Positions 1-6,093 of a stretch of 47,094 nucleotides of DNA are shown piece after piece. A program made the position numbers and the translations under genes. The stretch comes from a virus, in IMG/VR virus record IMGVR_UViG_3300022918_000004, positions 1 to 47,094 of that record; one strand, given 5' to 3'. A model generated the notes under the pieces. The model was given only the letters and a program-made list of their open reading frames with translations. It had not been told where the DNA came from and made no database searches. How positions within the stretch are numbered: the stretch's first letter is position 1; every line of letters begins with the position of its first letter.

Positions 1-20
1 CTAATTCTTTTTTGAATTAG
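1..20. promoter_or_regulatory. Perfect inverted repeat at the junction
   Basis: CTAATTC and GAATTAG form a perfect 7-bp inverted repeat around six T residues. It overlaps the 3' end of the last rightward gene and lies 8 bases upstream of a sigma70-like promoter. It could be an operator or a weak hairpin. The stem is AT-rich, so it is a poor terminator. Confidence 0.45.
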
Positions 21-27
21 AGTATCA

Positions 28-56
28 TGGACATGGTTGCGAGGAGTGTATATATT
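28..56 (+). promoter_or_regulatory. Sigma70-like promoter (pR'-like position)
   Basis: TGGACA at 28-33 and TATATT at 51-56 are separated by 17 bases, each one base from consensus. Transcription would start near 63 and meet the terminator at 114-143 after about 80 bases. The promoter sits just after a possible Q-like gene on the circular map, which is the position of pR' in lambdoid phages. Confidence 0.6.
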
Positions 57-62
57 TGTCTC

Positions 63-143
63 AGTGGGTCTAAATCTAGATCGGGTCATCCGACTAGACT
101 GGGCTAAACAAACGGGCTGCCTAACCAGGTGGCCCTTTCTTTT
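63..143 (+). ncRNA. Possible short terminated leader RNA
   Basis: The region between the promoter and the terminator has no open reading frame. It holds a hairpin with arms CTAG-A-TCGG (76-84) and CCGA-CTAG (90-97), followed by the terminator hairpin. The expected transcript is about 80 nucleotides. It could be a by-product like the lambda 6S leader RNA or act as a small RNA. This is inferred from sequence only. Confidence 0.4.
114..143 (+). terminator. Strong Rho-independent terminator
   Basis: GGGCTGCC (114-121) pairs with GGTGGCCC (128-135), giving an 8-bp stem with two GU pairs and a 6-base loop. It is followed by TTTCTTTT. It ends the leader from the upstream promoter and would stop the 44.5-47 kb genes from running into the rest of the rightward half unless antiterminated. 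Confidence 0.8.
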
Positions 144-153
144 GAGGCGAAGG

Positions 154-182
154 TTTACGTCTTGGAGGTTAAGCCTTATAGT
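154..182 (+). promoter_or_regulatory. Sigma70-like promoter for early genes
   Basis: TTTACG (154-159) and TATAGT (177-182) are separated by 17 bases. The promoter lies just after the terminator and 45 bases before the first gene. A CGGG/CCCG hairpin lies in the leader. Confidence 0.55.
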
Positions 183-226
183 TTCCTAGCGGGTACGTTC
201 GCCCGTTCGTTAACAGGAGCCTCCAC

Positions 227-781
227 ATGGCCATGCATCACACCACGCCTCTTACCGCCCTGGCGATTGCTGCTCGCCTCGTCCGTGCCAACATCCCGTT
301 CACCATCAACGTCCAGTCGCTGACCCGCGCTGATATCGAATGCAAATTCGAAGAGGTCCTGGGTGAAGCTGTCATGCAGCAATGCCGCGAAGACAATCGT
401 CGGGTCTCGGTTGATAGCGAGGAGTGGTACGCCGCTACTCCGGATGGTGATAGCGCCCTGGTAACTCGGGTGAAAGCCCTGTGCAATCACCCAAGCATGT
501 CTTTTCATCAGGTAGCACTTCTCGATGGTGCAATTTCCGAGGCCGCACGCTTGCCTCTTTGTGATGATGGTCATTGCGACCATGCAGCGACCTCGCATGT
601 ATGCGTAAGCCTGAACGACTGGGAAGACGCCACGCACCAGGTCACCTTCGATAACGGGGCAAACTGGACTAACGTCAAACTCAAGTACGGCTATTACCTG
701 GCGTGCTCTGACGGCAAACGTTCCTGGCGCGCTGACAGCATCGATGCAGCCAACGTGGTCAAGCGTCCGGAGGCCAAATGA
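227..781 (+). CDS. Unknown early protein (184 aa)
   Basis: I do not recognise this family. The start follows AGGAG with 7-base spacing. The N-terminal half looks helical and the C-terminal part is rich in polar beta-type sequence. Its stop overlaps the next start as ATGA, so the two are translationally coupled. A 218-residue frame on the opposite strand is a shadow. Position next to the first promoter suggests an early or host-takeover role, but this is inference. Confidence 0.8.
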   Translation: MAMHHTTPLTALAIAARLVRANIPFTINVQSLTRADIECKFEEVLGEAVMQQCREDNRRVSVDSEEWYAATPDGDSALVTRVKALCNHPSMSFHQVALLDGAISEAARLPLCDDGHCDHAATSHVCVSLNDWEDATHQVTFDNGANWTNVKLKYGYYLACSDGKRSWRADSIDAANVVKRPEAK

Positions 782-1200
782 AAAAGTGCATCGGCGGGCA
801 TGCGGAGGACGTTCAATGCGTCCACTGCACAATGGACCCTGTGCGCACGGGTAACGGCGTACCGCGTAACGCCCTGGGCTGGCCCCTGCTGACCCCGGAC
901 GAAATGACCGACGACCAGCTACGCCGCGAGGCTAATCGCTGGCGTGCGTCGGCCGGGGAAACCGGTCATGGTACGGTCAGTCATGGCGAGTGGATCAAAT
1001 ACGCAGGTGCATACGCACGACGCGGCCTGGCTACGTCCCACCAAATACGCAACTACGAAGAGCTCCAGTGTTGCCATCTGTGGATGGGGTGGACCGATAT
1101 CGAGGTATGCGAACTGTGCGAAGAGACCCGGGTTATTCCCCCGGATCCTGAAGTCTCGAAGCGCTCCTGGCTCGATGCGATTAAGTGGTGGAAATCTTGA
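778..1200 (+). CDS. Unknown Cys/His-rich early protein (140 aa)
   Basis: Two Cys/His clusters are visible: C4, H8, C14 and C17 near the start, and CCH followed by CELC near residues 98-117. They could bind one or two zinc ions. The middle is rich in Arg and Trp. It is coupled to the upstream gene by an ATGA overlap. The family is not recognised. A small zinc-binding early protein is the most that can be said. Confidence 0.75.
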   Translation: MKKCIGGHAEDVQCVHCTMDPVRTGNGVPRNALGWPLLTPDEMTDDQLRREANRWRASAGETGHGTVSHGEWIKYAGAYARRGLATSHQIRNYEELQCCHLWMGWTDIEVCELCEETRVIPPDPEVSKRSWLDAIKWWKS

Positions 1201-1206
1201 AGGCGA

Positions 1207-1248
1207 CCATGGTAGGTCGTCAAGAAGGTCTATAGAATGGACTCATAC
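1207..1248 (+). promoter_or_regulatory. Repeated promoter-like element, copy A
   Basis: CCATGGTAGG, 16 bases, TAGAAT, 5 bases, CATAC. The same words with the same spacings occur at 1673-1714. TAGAAT resembles a -10 box and TGGTAG sits at -35 spacing but is a poor sigma70 match. The left part also forms a CGACC/GGTCG hairpin. It probably drives the gene at 1271. Confidence 0.55.
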
Positions 1249-1270
1249 ACAACGACCTGGAGCTACCGTC

Positions 1271-1501
1271 ATGCAACTGATCCTGAACTCTCACGGCAAA
1301 CGCGCACGAATCCACACCGTGCGCATTCAGGCGACTGACCTGGTAGCTAACTGCAACGGTCAGCGCAACACGGGCGACCTGAGCGTATTCCTGACGGCTG
1401 ACGCAATCGAGCGTCTGACCGGCATCCTGACCGATGCCTCGATCAAGCCTACCTCGATCCAGGTTTCTCCGGTTCACCTGCTGGTTCGGGTTAACTACTA
1501 A
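1271..1501 (+). CDS. Small unknown protein (76 aa)
   Basis: The start was chosen because GGAG lies 8 bases upstream of this ATG. A longer frame upstream only runs through the previous gene out of frame. The protein starts with a basic segment (HGKRAR), has a central hydrophobic helix around AIERLTGILTD and ends in beta-like sequence. The family is not recognised. It lies directly after a repeated promoter-like element, so it may have its own transcription start. Confidence 0.7.
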   Translation: MQLILNSHGKRARIHTVRIQATDLVANCNGQRNTGDLSVFLTADAIERLTGILTDASIKPTSIQVSPVHLLVRVNY

Positions 1502-1514
1502 CGGGAGTTATACC

Positions 1515-1649
1515 ATGGACCACGTACTCAGCAACGGTTTCACCGCCAAGGCAAACGGCAAAGGTTTCGACCTGTACAAGAACGGTATCTTCATCTGCTA
1601 CGCGATCCGGCTGAAGGTTGCGAAGGAATACGCCAAGCAGCATAAATAA
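1515..1649 (+). CDS. Small basic protein (44 aa)
   Basis: An ATG preceded by GGGAG opens a 44-residue basic protein with the pattern GKGFDLYKNGIFICYAIRLKVAKEY. This looks like one beta hairpin followed by a helix. It follows the previous gene by 13 bases and ends just before a terminator, so the pair forms a short unit. The family is unknown. Confidence 0.65.
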   Translation: MDHVLSNGFTAKANGKGFDLYKNGIFICYAIRLKVAKEYAKQHK

Positions 1650-1664
1650 TCTTCAAGAAATATC

Positions 1665-1692
1665 GCCTACCTCCATGGTAGGCTTCTTGTTT
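1665..1692 (+). terminator. Rho-independent terminator
   Basis: GCCTACC (1665-1671) pairs perfectly with GGTAGGC (1677-1683), followed by TTCTTGTTT. It ends the 1271-1649 unit. Its right arm is part of the repeated element at 1673-1714, so terminator and next promoter overlap. Confidence 0.7.
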
Positions 1693-1714
1693 GGTTGGTA
1701 GAATAAGACCATAC
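1673..1714 (+). promoter_or_regulatory. Repeated promoter-like element, copy B
   Basis: CCATGGTAGG, 16 bases, TAGAAT, 5 bases, CATAC, matching copy A at 1207-1248 in words and spacing. Here TAGAAT is preceded by TGG, an extended -10. It lies 18 bases upstream of the gene at 1732. Confidence 0.55.
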
Positions 1715-1731
1715 CAACCGGAGATACCGAC

Positions 1732-1950
1732 ATGCTTACTACCCGCCAACGAATCGCCCTCAGCAACGCTGGTAAATTCCGTAGCCTGAGCCTGGCTAAC
1801 CAAGCTTCGATGAACCAGAAGTACTGGGTCACCGTCCTGATGGGCGAGCCTGGTATCTACCTGGTCCCAGCTACCCCACGCGAAGGCAGCATCCTGATCG
1901 CGATGGGCTACGAAGAAGTACCCCGTTCGGTCCTGGCTCAGGTAGCCTGA
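1732..1950 (+). CDS. Small unknown protein (72 aa)
   Basis: GGAGA lies about 9 bases upstream of the ATG. The protein has a basic N-terminus and a short beta-rich middle (YWVTVLMGEPGIYLVPA). It ends with a motif, ILIAMGYEEVP, that looks like a small folded helix. The family is not recognised. It is driven by the second copy of the repeated promoter-like element. Confidence 0.7.
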   Translation: MLTTRQRIALSNAGKFRSLSLANQASMNQKYWVTVLMGEPGIYLVPATPREGSILIAMGYEEVPRSVLAQVA

Positions 1951-1993
1951 TCGGTTTCGAGAACCTGGACCTGATCTCTGTGGAGTGCATGTA

Positions 1994-2131
1994 ATGAAAC
2001 GTCGGATTAAGCCTCGAGTTAACGTCGCAGTTTACCTCTTCGGTGATTGGAGGATCGTTGATCGTCAATGCTTCTTTAAACACGGACCTTTGAACGTATG
2101 CCCGCACTGCGTGTACGAAGATTGGGATTAA
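1994..2131 (+). CDS. Microprotein with CPHC motif (45 aa)
   Basis: The reading frame starts at ATG with GGAG 8 bases upstream and ends just before a terminator. It encodes a strongly basic N-terminus (MKRRIKPR), a beta-like middle and a C-terminal CPHC with one further Cys upstream at residue 26. This could be half of a zinc-binding site. The clear ribosome site and the downstream terminator support a real gene although it is very short. Function unknown. Confidence 0.65.
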   Translation: MKRRIKPRVNVAVYLFGDWRIVDRQCFFKHGPLNVCPHCVYEDWD

Positions 2132-2152
2132 CATTTTCTTATAGCGACATCC

Positions 2153-2177
2153 GCCTCCTACGGGAGGCTTTTCTTTG
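2153..2177 (+). terminator. Rho-independent terminator
   Basis: GCCTCC (2153-2158), loop TACG, GGAGGC (2163-2168), then TTTTCTTTG. It ends the 1732-2131 unit. Confidence 0.8.
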
Positions 2178-2221
2178 TGATAGAGTTTAAGTTCCCTAAA
2201 CGGCCTAAGGAGTCCTTAGCC

Positions 2222-3358
2222 ATGAAGAAATACCGCGTATCTGTCCAGCTCGACCGCGAGTTCTGTGGTTCCTGTATCGGCGTCACCTGGCCGGGCTTCA
2301 CTATCGGCATGGCGACCGAGGACGGTGCTAACGCAATGGCCGCTGAACTGAACCGCCTGGATTCCCGCGTTACTGAGCTGGATCGTTCGGTTCAGGTGCA
2401 GGTTGGAGCCAAGTGCAAAGCCCTCAGTCGTGTGGAAGGTTTCGAGCTTAGCCAGAATGCCCTGGTCGACTGGTTCCGTAACGAGGGGTCGGCTTACGGT
2501 CAGTTTGGTGACGAGAAGGGATGGAATGCTCTTGAGTCTGCCGTTCATGCCTTGCACGACCTGACGGTGAAGAACAAAGACCTCAGCCAGCTTTGCGAGA
2601 AGCGCGGTACTGACCTAGCCGCTCAGGCGAAGGTTATCCGTGAACAACGGGCGGATGAACAGAAGCTGGTCACGGCTATCCGGGAATCGCAGCGGATCCT
2701 GGCTGATTACGTTGGACCTGACGCTAAGAGTCCAGGTTCTACTCTGAATGCTCTCCTCGAAGTCCTGGACCATCGCGACCTGGTAACGCTGGTTCAAGGC
2801 GGTGCGTGCGGTAACTCCGAAAAAGCAACGCCCGGTGAACCGTACCTGGAAATGCTGTCTTCCAAGCCTACCGACTGGCCTCACTGGGCTACGCACCTGT
2901 TCCGCGACGAAGACGGCTGGCAGTTCGGTAAACTCTTCACCGGTGACTTCGGTAAGGCCTGGTACGACTCGGACACTCAGGCCACTGCCTCTCGTATGTG
3001 GACTGAGCAGAACATCATCGATGGCACGATGGAAGAACGTCCGAGCGTAACGCTGAAGACTGCCACCAACGGCGCTGGCCAACAGTACGTCTCAGGATTT
3101 GGGCTTGGCGTTGAACCGGCTAAGGCTCAATTTCTCATAGACGGCGACAAGGTCTACATAAACACCGCCGAGATCCTGGATCGTCTCACCAGCGTCATCA
3201 GCGAAACGCAACTGGCACCTATGATCACGACCAACCACTTCGCGCCGGAACCGAAAGCCAGCAAGAAACAGCTTGCCGCACTCGAACATGCTCTCCGGGT
3301 GGTTATGGATCCGGCATCCGTTAAAAGCCTGCGCAAGCTGCTGAAGAAACTCAGCTAA
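2222..3358 (+). CDS. Unknown coiled-coil protein with tail-tip-like motif (378 aa)
   Basis: AGGAG lies about 10 bases before this ATG. A GTG 45 bases upstream is in frame but sits at the end of a terminator. Residues about 40-160 look like helices or coiled coil. Near the C-terminus the pattern GFGLGVE...AQFLIDGDKVYINT resembles the DUF1983 region of lambda J-type tail proteins, and a similar stretch occurs in the J homologue of this genome. The basic C-terminus could bind nucleic acid. The family as a whole is unrecognised. It has its own terminators on both sides. Confidence 0.75.
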   Translation: MKKYRVSVQLDREFCGSCIGVTWPGFTIGMATEDGANAMAAELNRLDSRVTELDRSVQVQVGAKCKALSRVEGFELSQNALVDWFRNEGSAYGQFGDEKGWNALESAVHALHDLTVKNKDLSQLCEKRGTDLAAQAKVIREQRADEQKLVTAIRESQRILADYVGPDAKSPGSTLNALLEVLDHRDLVTLVQGGACGNSEKATPGEPYLEMLSSKPTDWPHWATHLFRDEDGWQFGKLFTGDFGKAWYDSDTQATASRMWTEQNIIDGTMEERPSVTLKTATNGAGQQYVSGFGLGVEPAKAQFLIDGDKVYINTAEILDRLTSVISETQLAPMITTNHFAPEPKASKKQLAALEHALRVVMDPASVKSLRKLLKKLS

Positions 3359-3377
3359 CCTCAACCTTTACCAATCA

Positions 3378-3407
3378 GCCTCGCTAACGCGGGGCTTTTT
3401 GTTGTTT
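3378..3407 (+). terminator. Rho-independent terminator
   Basis: GCCTCGC (3378-3384), loop TAAC, GCGGGGC (3389-3395), then TTTTTGTTGTTT. The structural genes lie beyond it, so they need a separate promoter or readthrough. Confidence 0.8.
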
Positions 3408-3418
3408 GGAGAATGAAA

Positions 3419-3628
3419 ATGAAAATCGTCATTACGCGAATGGTAAACGGCATGGGATTCGGCGCTGGTCGGGTCGAGTTCTACCACGGTGCCGAAGTGA
3501 TCCACACGGAAGAGTTCCAGGGTCGGGTTACTGGCGACCGGCATGAACGTGAAGTCGACGTGCCAGAGGATGCCCGTGCGGTGTTCGTTGTGGTAGACGG
3601 CGAGTTCGTAGGTCACATCGAGGATTGA
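3419..3628 (+). CDS. Small unknown protein (69 aa)
   Basis: Two ATGs lie six bases apart. The first is only one base from GGAG, while the second has proper 7-base spacing, so the second is chosen. The sequence alternates short beta segments and ends in acidic residues. It lies immediately before the terminase small subunit and may belong to the same transcript. The family is not recognised. Confidence 0.65.
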   Translation: MKIVITRMVNGMGFGAGRVEFYHGAEVIHTEEFQGRVTGDRHEREVDVPEDARAVFVVVDGEFVGHIED

Positions 3629-3631
3629 TAT

Positions 3632-3958
3632 ATGGCCAAGACGGGAATCAACCGCGACGAGGCCGACGTCTTCCTCTCGGAGATCGCCCGTCACGGATCA
3701 ATCAGGAAAGCCTGCAAGGTCGCTGGGGTCACTCGCGCCTGGTTACGGCTGAAGATCCAGGACCCGGACTTCGCAGAAGCGTATGCGGACGCTCAGGAGG
3801 ACGCTATCGACCGGATCGACGACCACGCCCGGGCAGAAGCGCTGGATGGCAACGACAAGTTGATCATCTACCTACTCGAGCAGAAGAAGTACAACAAGAA
3901 ATCGACTGGCGACCTCACTGGTATCCAGCCTTCTGTCAATATCATCATCGGAGGTTAG
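3632..3958 (+). CDS. terS: Terminase small subunit (TerS)
   Basis: This 108-residue protein has the pattern typical of small terminase subunits. A helix-turn-helix (GSIRKACKVAGVTRAWLRLK, about residues 22-41) is followed by a long acidic helix with DAQEDAIDRIDDHA. In the family the HTH recognises the packaging site and the helices form a ring that feeds the large subunit. It lies before the lysis genes and is separated from the large subunit by about 2.1 kb, which is unusual because the pair is normally adjacent. Confidence 0.7.
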   Translation: MAKTGINRDEADVFLSEIARHGSIRKACKVAGVTRAWLRLKIQDPDFAEAYADAQEDAIDRIDDHARAEALDGNDKLIIYLLEQKKYNKKSTGDLTGIQPSVNIIIGG

Positions 3959-3960
3959 GA

Positions 3961-4437
3961 ATGATTGCTCAGTTGAAGGAAGCCTTCGCGCTACTGCCGG
4001 AAAAGATGCGTGCCCCCGCCGCAGGACAGATGGTCCTGGCTATCGCGTTCCAAGAATCGGATGGCCTGTACCGTCGTCAGCACGGCAATGGCCCGGCACG
4101 CGGCTTGAACCAATTCGAACTCGGGAACAAGGTTTCCCGGGCGGGCGTCTACGGCGTTATGACCCACCCGGCGAGCAAGCCGCACGCTGAGGCGGTATGC
4201 AAAGCACGCGGCGTTGACCCGAAGAACCTGAAGGCCATCTGGGAGCGTCTCGAGACTGACGACGTGCTTAACTTCGCCCTCGCCCGTTTGCTCCTGTGGA
4301 CTGACAGCGGCGCATTGCCCGAATCCCAGTCGGCTGGCTGGCTCACCTACCTGAACGTGTGGCGACCTGGCCACCCCCGCGCTGATAAGTGGGGATCGTC
4401 ATGGTTCAAAGCGAAGGGGGTGATGGATGGACGCTGA
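3961..4437 (+). CDS. Endolysin, lysozyme-like
   Basis: This 158-residue protein carries a likely catalytic Glu in FQESDG (E32), followed by GPARGLNQFE (44-53). That pattern is seen in phage muramidase or transglycosylase endolysins. There is no signal or SAR segment at the N-terminus, so it should need the holin encoded next to it to cross the membrane. GGAGG lies inside the terS 3' end. The reading frame overlaps the holin start by 11 bases. The exact cleavage chemistry cannot be told from sequence. Confidence 0.75.
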   Translation: MIAQLKEAFALLPEKMRAPAAGQMVLAIAFQESDGLYRRQHGNGPARGLNQFELGNKVSRAGVYGVMTHPASKPHAEAVCKARGVDPKNLKAIWERLETDDVLNFALARLLLWTDSGALPESQSAGWLTYLNVWRPGHPRADKWGSSWFKAKGVMDGR

Positions 4438-4765
4438 GACCCGCTGGTGGGTCAAACTCGTTTCCTACATTGCACTGTCCGTGATCGGAGGGTTTCTCGG
4501 TTACCTCATGCGGGCATTCGACGCGGGGCAGAAGCCATCGCTTGGCCGCTTCCTGGTCGAGGGCTTCGCTGCTGGGTTCGCTGGCGTCCTGATACTCCTC
4601 CTCTGTCGGGCAACCGGGGTAGGCGAGGAGATGACCGGCGTTATCGTTGGTGTGGGGGGCTGGCTTGGTGCCTCCGCCACTATCCGAAAACTTGAACCTT
4701 TCGTCTTTCGCAAGGCAGGAGTCAGCAATGGGCCTGATAACGAGCAAGATCCGACTTTACGTTGA
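4427..4765 (+). CDS. Holin (LydA / superfamily III-like)
   Basis: This 112-residue membrane protein has about three hydrophobic segments, at residues 9-28, 42-60 and 66-83. The pattern GGFLGYLMRAFDAG...AGFAGVLILLLCRATG...GWLGASA matches the LydA-type phage holin family. It forms the timed lesion in the inner membrane that releases the endolysin. It overlaps both neighbours, as in compact lysis cassettes. Confidence 0.8.
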   Translation: MDAETRWWVKLVSYIALSVIGGFLGYLMRAFDAGQKPSLGRFLVEGFAAGFAGVLILLLCRATGVGEEMTGVIVGVGGWLGASATIRKLEPFVFRKAGVSNGPDNEQDPTLR

Positions 4766-5276
4766 GTATGCGGTGCTAGCACTGTTGATTGGTGTGGCTG
4801 GGCTGGCCGTTACTCTGAAGATGCAGACCTACCGCCAGGAGATCAGCATCACCAACCTTAAATCAGACTTTGAAACCGAGAAGGTCAAAGTCGAACGGGC
4901 AAATGAAAGGATAGACTTAGTAGAGGGGGTTAACGAGGCTCAGGCCAAAGTTATTGATACCCTCGGCGGGCAACGGGAAAAGGACAACCTGGCAGTAACC
5001 AAACTGCTAAACACGTACCAGACCCTCAGGGATAACGACCAGAAGCTAAGGGACAAGCTGGACGACTTGGAGAAAACCGATGCCGATGCTAAAAGTTATT
5101 TTGATATCCCTATGCCTGAGTCTGTTGCTTGCCTGTACGACGACTCGTGCCCCGACACCCCCGCCAAAACCTCTGGTGGAAGTCAAGTACCAGAAGCTAG
5201 TACCGCCCTCGGGCCTCCTGCGTCCTTGTTACTTGCCCCCGAACCGAAAGCCGAAGGGCGGCAAGGAGGCAGCTAA
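4728..5276 (+). CDS. Rz: Rz-like inner-membrane spanin
   Basis: This 182-residue protein has a single N-terminal transmembrane helix (about residues 12-33) and then a long charged region with coiled-coil character (about 38-120). That is the layout of i-spanins. GGAG lies 6 bases upstream of the ATG. The Rz1 lipoprotein gene lies inside it in another frame, the classic embedded arrangement. Together they span the periplasm and fuse the two membranes at the last step of lysis. Confidence 0.8.
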   Translation: MGLITSKIRLYVEYAVLALLIGVAGLAVTLKMQTYRQEISITNLKSDFETEKVKVERANERIDLVEGVNEAQAKVIDTLGGQREKDNLAVTKLLNTYQTLRDNDQKLRDKLDDLEKTDADAKSYFDIPMPESVACLYDDSCPDTPAKTSGGSQVPEASTALGPPASLLLAPEPKAEGRQGGS

Positions 5277-5352
5277 CATCTCGAATGCCTGGAAGTCCTC
5301 GGCAAAGACTTGCGCGGCTGCCATGCAAGAACTCATCGAGTGGTACAAGTAA
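5080..5352 (+). CDS. Rz1: Rz1-like outer-membrane spanin lipoprotein
   Basis: This 90-residue protein starts with a short hydrophobic signal ending in the lipobox LLAC (Cys19) and a proline-rich segment (PTPPPKP). It is embedded in the 3' part of Rz and extends beyond it. Signal peptidase II would cleave before Cys19 and the lipidated protein would sit in the outer membrane and meet Rz. The start may be the first or the third codon. The first has GGAG at 9-base spacing. Confidence 0.8.
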   Translation: MPMLKVILISLCLSLLLACTTTRAPTPPPKPLVEVKYQKLVPPSGLLRPCYLPPNRKPKGGKEAANISNAWKSSAKTCAAAMQELIEWYK

Positions 5353-5784
5353 ATGAAACATCAAACCCAACCGACTCACGATTCCTGTGTGGTTACCTGT
5401 TGCGCCATGCTGGCAGGCAAACCCGCAAAGATGGCTTATGAGCATTTCCACGAAAAGCTTTGGGCCAACGAGGTAAACGTTGAATGGATTCTCGAAGCAC
5501 TGGACGTGCAGTTCCAACGGGGGTTCTACGAAGGCCACACGGTCTACGGTGGTTTCGTGTACCTGGTATCGGTTCCGTCGTTGAACTGTCGCGGCGAGTT
5601 CCACCAGGTAATCCTCGATAGCCGTGGTGAAGAACTGGTGGTGCTCGATCCGGCCCGTGGCCTGGATGGTAAGTTCCACTATGTGTGGCAACCCGAGAAA
5701 GGAGAAGATCCGCTGGCCGTGCCGCTGACATCCTGGCTCATCAACTACCGAGTACTTCCGAATGAACAATGTGTTCTCGATTGA
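5353..5784 (+). CDS. Papain-fold / C39-like cysteine protease candidate
   Basis: The N-terminus has SCVVTC with Cys12 as likely nucleophile and Gln residues just before it. Later GEFHQVIL holds His84, followed 15 residues on by LDPARG with Asp99. This Gln/Cys-His-Asp order and spacing resembles C39-type bacteriocin-processing peptidases and related papain-like folds. It starts right after the Rz1 stop, inside the lysis region. It could cleave a phage or host protein or peptides in the wall. Activity is inferred from motifs only. Confidence 0.55.
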   Translation: MKHQTQPTHDSCVVTCCAMLAGKPAKMAYEHFHEKLWANEVNVEWILEALDVQFQRGFYEGHTVYGGFVYLVSVPSLNCRGEFHQVILDSRGEELVVLDPARGLDGKFHYVWQPEKGEDPLAVPLTSWLINYRVLPNEQCVLD

Positions 5785-6001
5785 AGGCAAACCGATTGAA
5801 GGTGCTACGCCTAACCAGGAGACTGTCGAGTTCCTCGAGTCGCTGGTTGAACGTGCGAAGACGGGGGACATCAAGGCGGTGGCTATTGCCATGATCACCG
5901 AGGCGGATGGAGCGGTCACCTGCTACGTCGCATCGAACCGAAAGTTTAGTCTTATAGGTGCCGTCTCGTGGCTGCATCAGAGGCTCTTAAACGACTCATA
6001 A
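5762..6001 (+). CDS. Small conserved-looking protein (79 aa)
   Basis: It overlaps the end of the protease-like gene by 23 bases. The sequence has NQETVEFLESLVERAKTGDI followed by KAVAIAMI. This is a helix then a beta strand, a pattern I have seen in small hypothetical proteins of proteobacteria and their phages. No catalytic motif is visible and the ribosome site is weak, which suggests translational coupling. Function unknown. Confidence 0.65.
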   Translation: MNNVFSIEGKPIEGATPNQETVEFLESLVERAKTGDIKAVAIAMITEADGAVTCYVASNRKFSLIGAVSWLHQRLLNDS

Positions 6002-6004
6002 GCT

Positions 6005-6069
6005 AGGGTAGCCGGGGTTATGCGGCTATTTAAGCCCTCACAAGCCCCTCAGGAGCTCTCAGCTACCCT
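6005..6069 (+). promoter_or_regulatory. Structured leader before terminase large subunit
   Basis: AGGGTAGC (6005-6012) and GCTACCCT (6062-6069) are perfect 8-base inverted arms. A smaller hairpin TAGCCG/CGGCTA (6009-6014, 6023-6028) followed by TTTAA shares bases with the left arm, so the two folds exclude each other. It could be an attenuator-like switch or a processing site. Confidence 0.4.
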
Positions 6070-6079
6070 GAAATACGAC

Positions 6080-6092
6080 AGGTCAGTGACCT
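6080..6092 (+). promoter_or_regulatory. 13-base palindrome at the terL start
   Basis: AGGTCAGTGACCT is a perfect palindrome around G6086 and ends one base before the terL ATG. It covers the place where the ribosome site should be, and no good Shine-Dalgarno is otherwise visible. It could be an operator or a hairpin that limits translation. Confidence 0.4.
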
Positions 6093-6093
6093 T

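Larger units (their letters stand above)
1..127. repeat. Direct repeat, copy 1 (contig overlap)
   Basis: The first 127 bases are identical to the last 127. Exactly 127 is a common largest k-mer in short-read assemblers, so this is most simply one overlap left at the ends of a circular contig rather than a packaged terminal repeat. The copy contains the stop of the last gene (TGA at 13-15), a promoter and the first arm of a terminator, so the junction is ordinary continuous sequence. Confidence 0.95.

Noticed and set aside
1-127. A genuine packaged terminal repeat
   Set aside because: Length of exactly 127 and its position across the end of a gene fit an assembly overlap better; read data would be needed to keep the idea.
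176-832. A 218-residue frame on the minus strand opposite the first early gene
   Set aside because: It has no ribosome site, crosses the promoter and gene start, and the plus-strand genes have clear ribosome sites and overlaps.
3625-4437. A 270-residue frame covering terS and the endolysin
   Set aside because: Its first part is out of frame with terS; the endolysin starts at 3961 after GGAGG.
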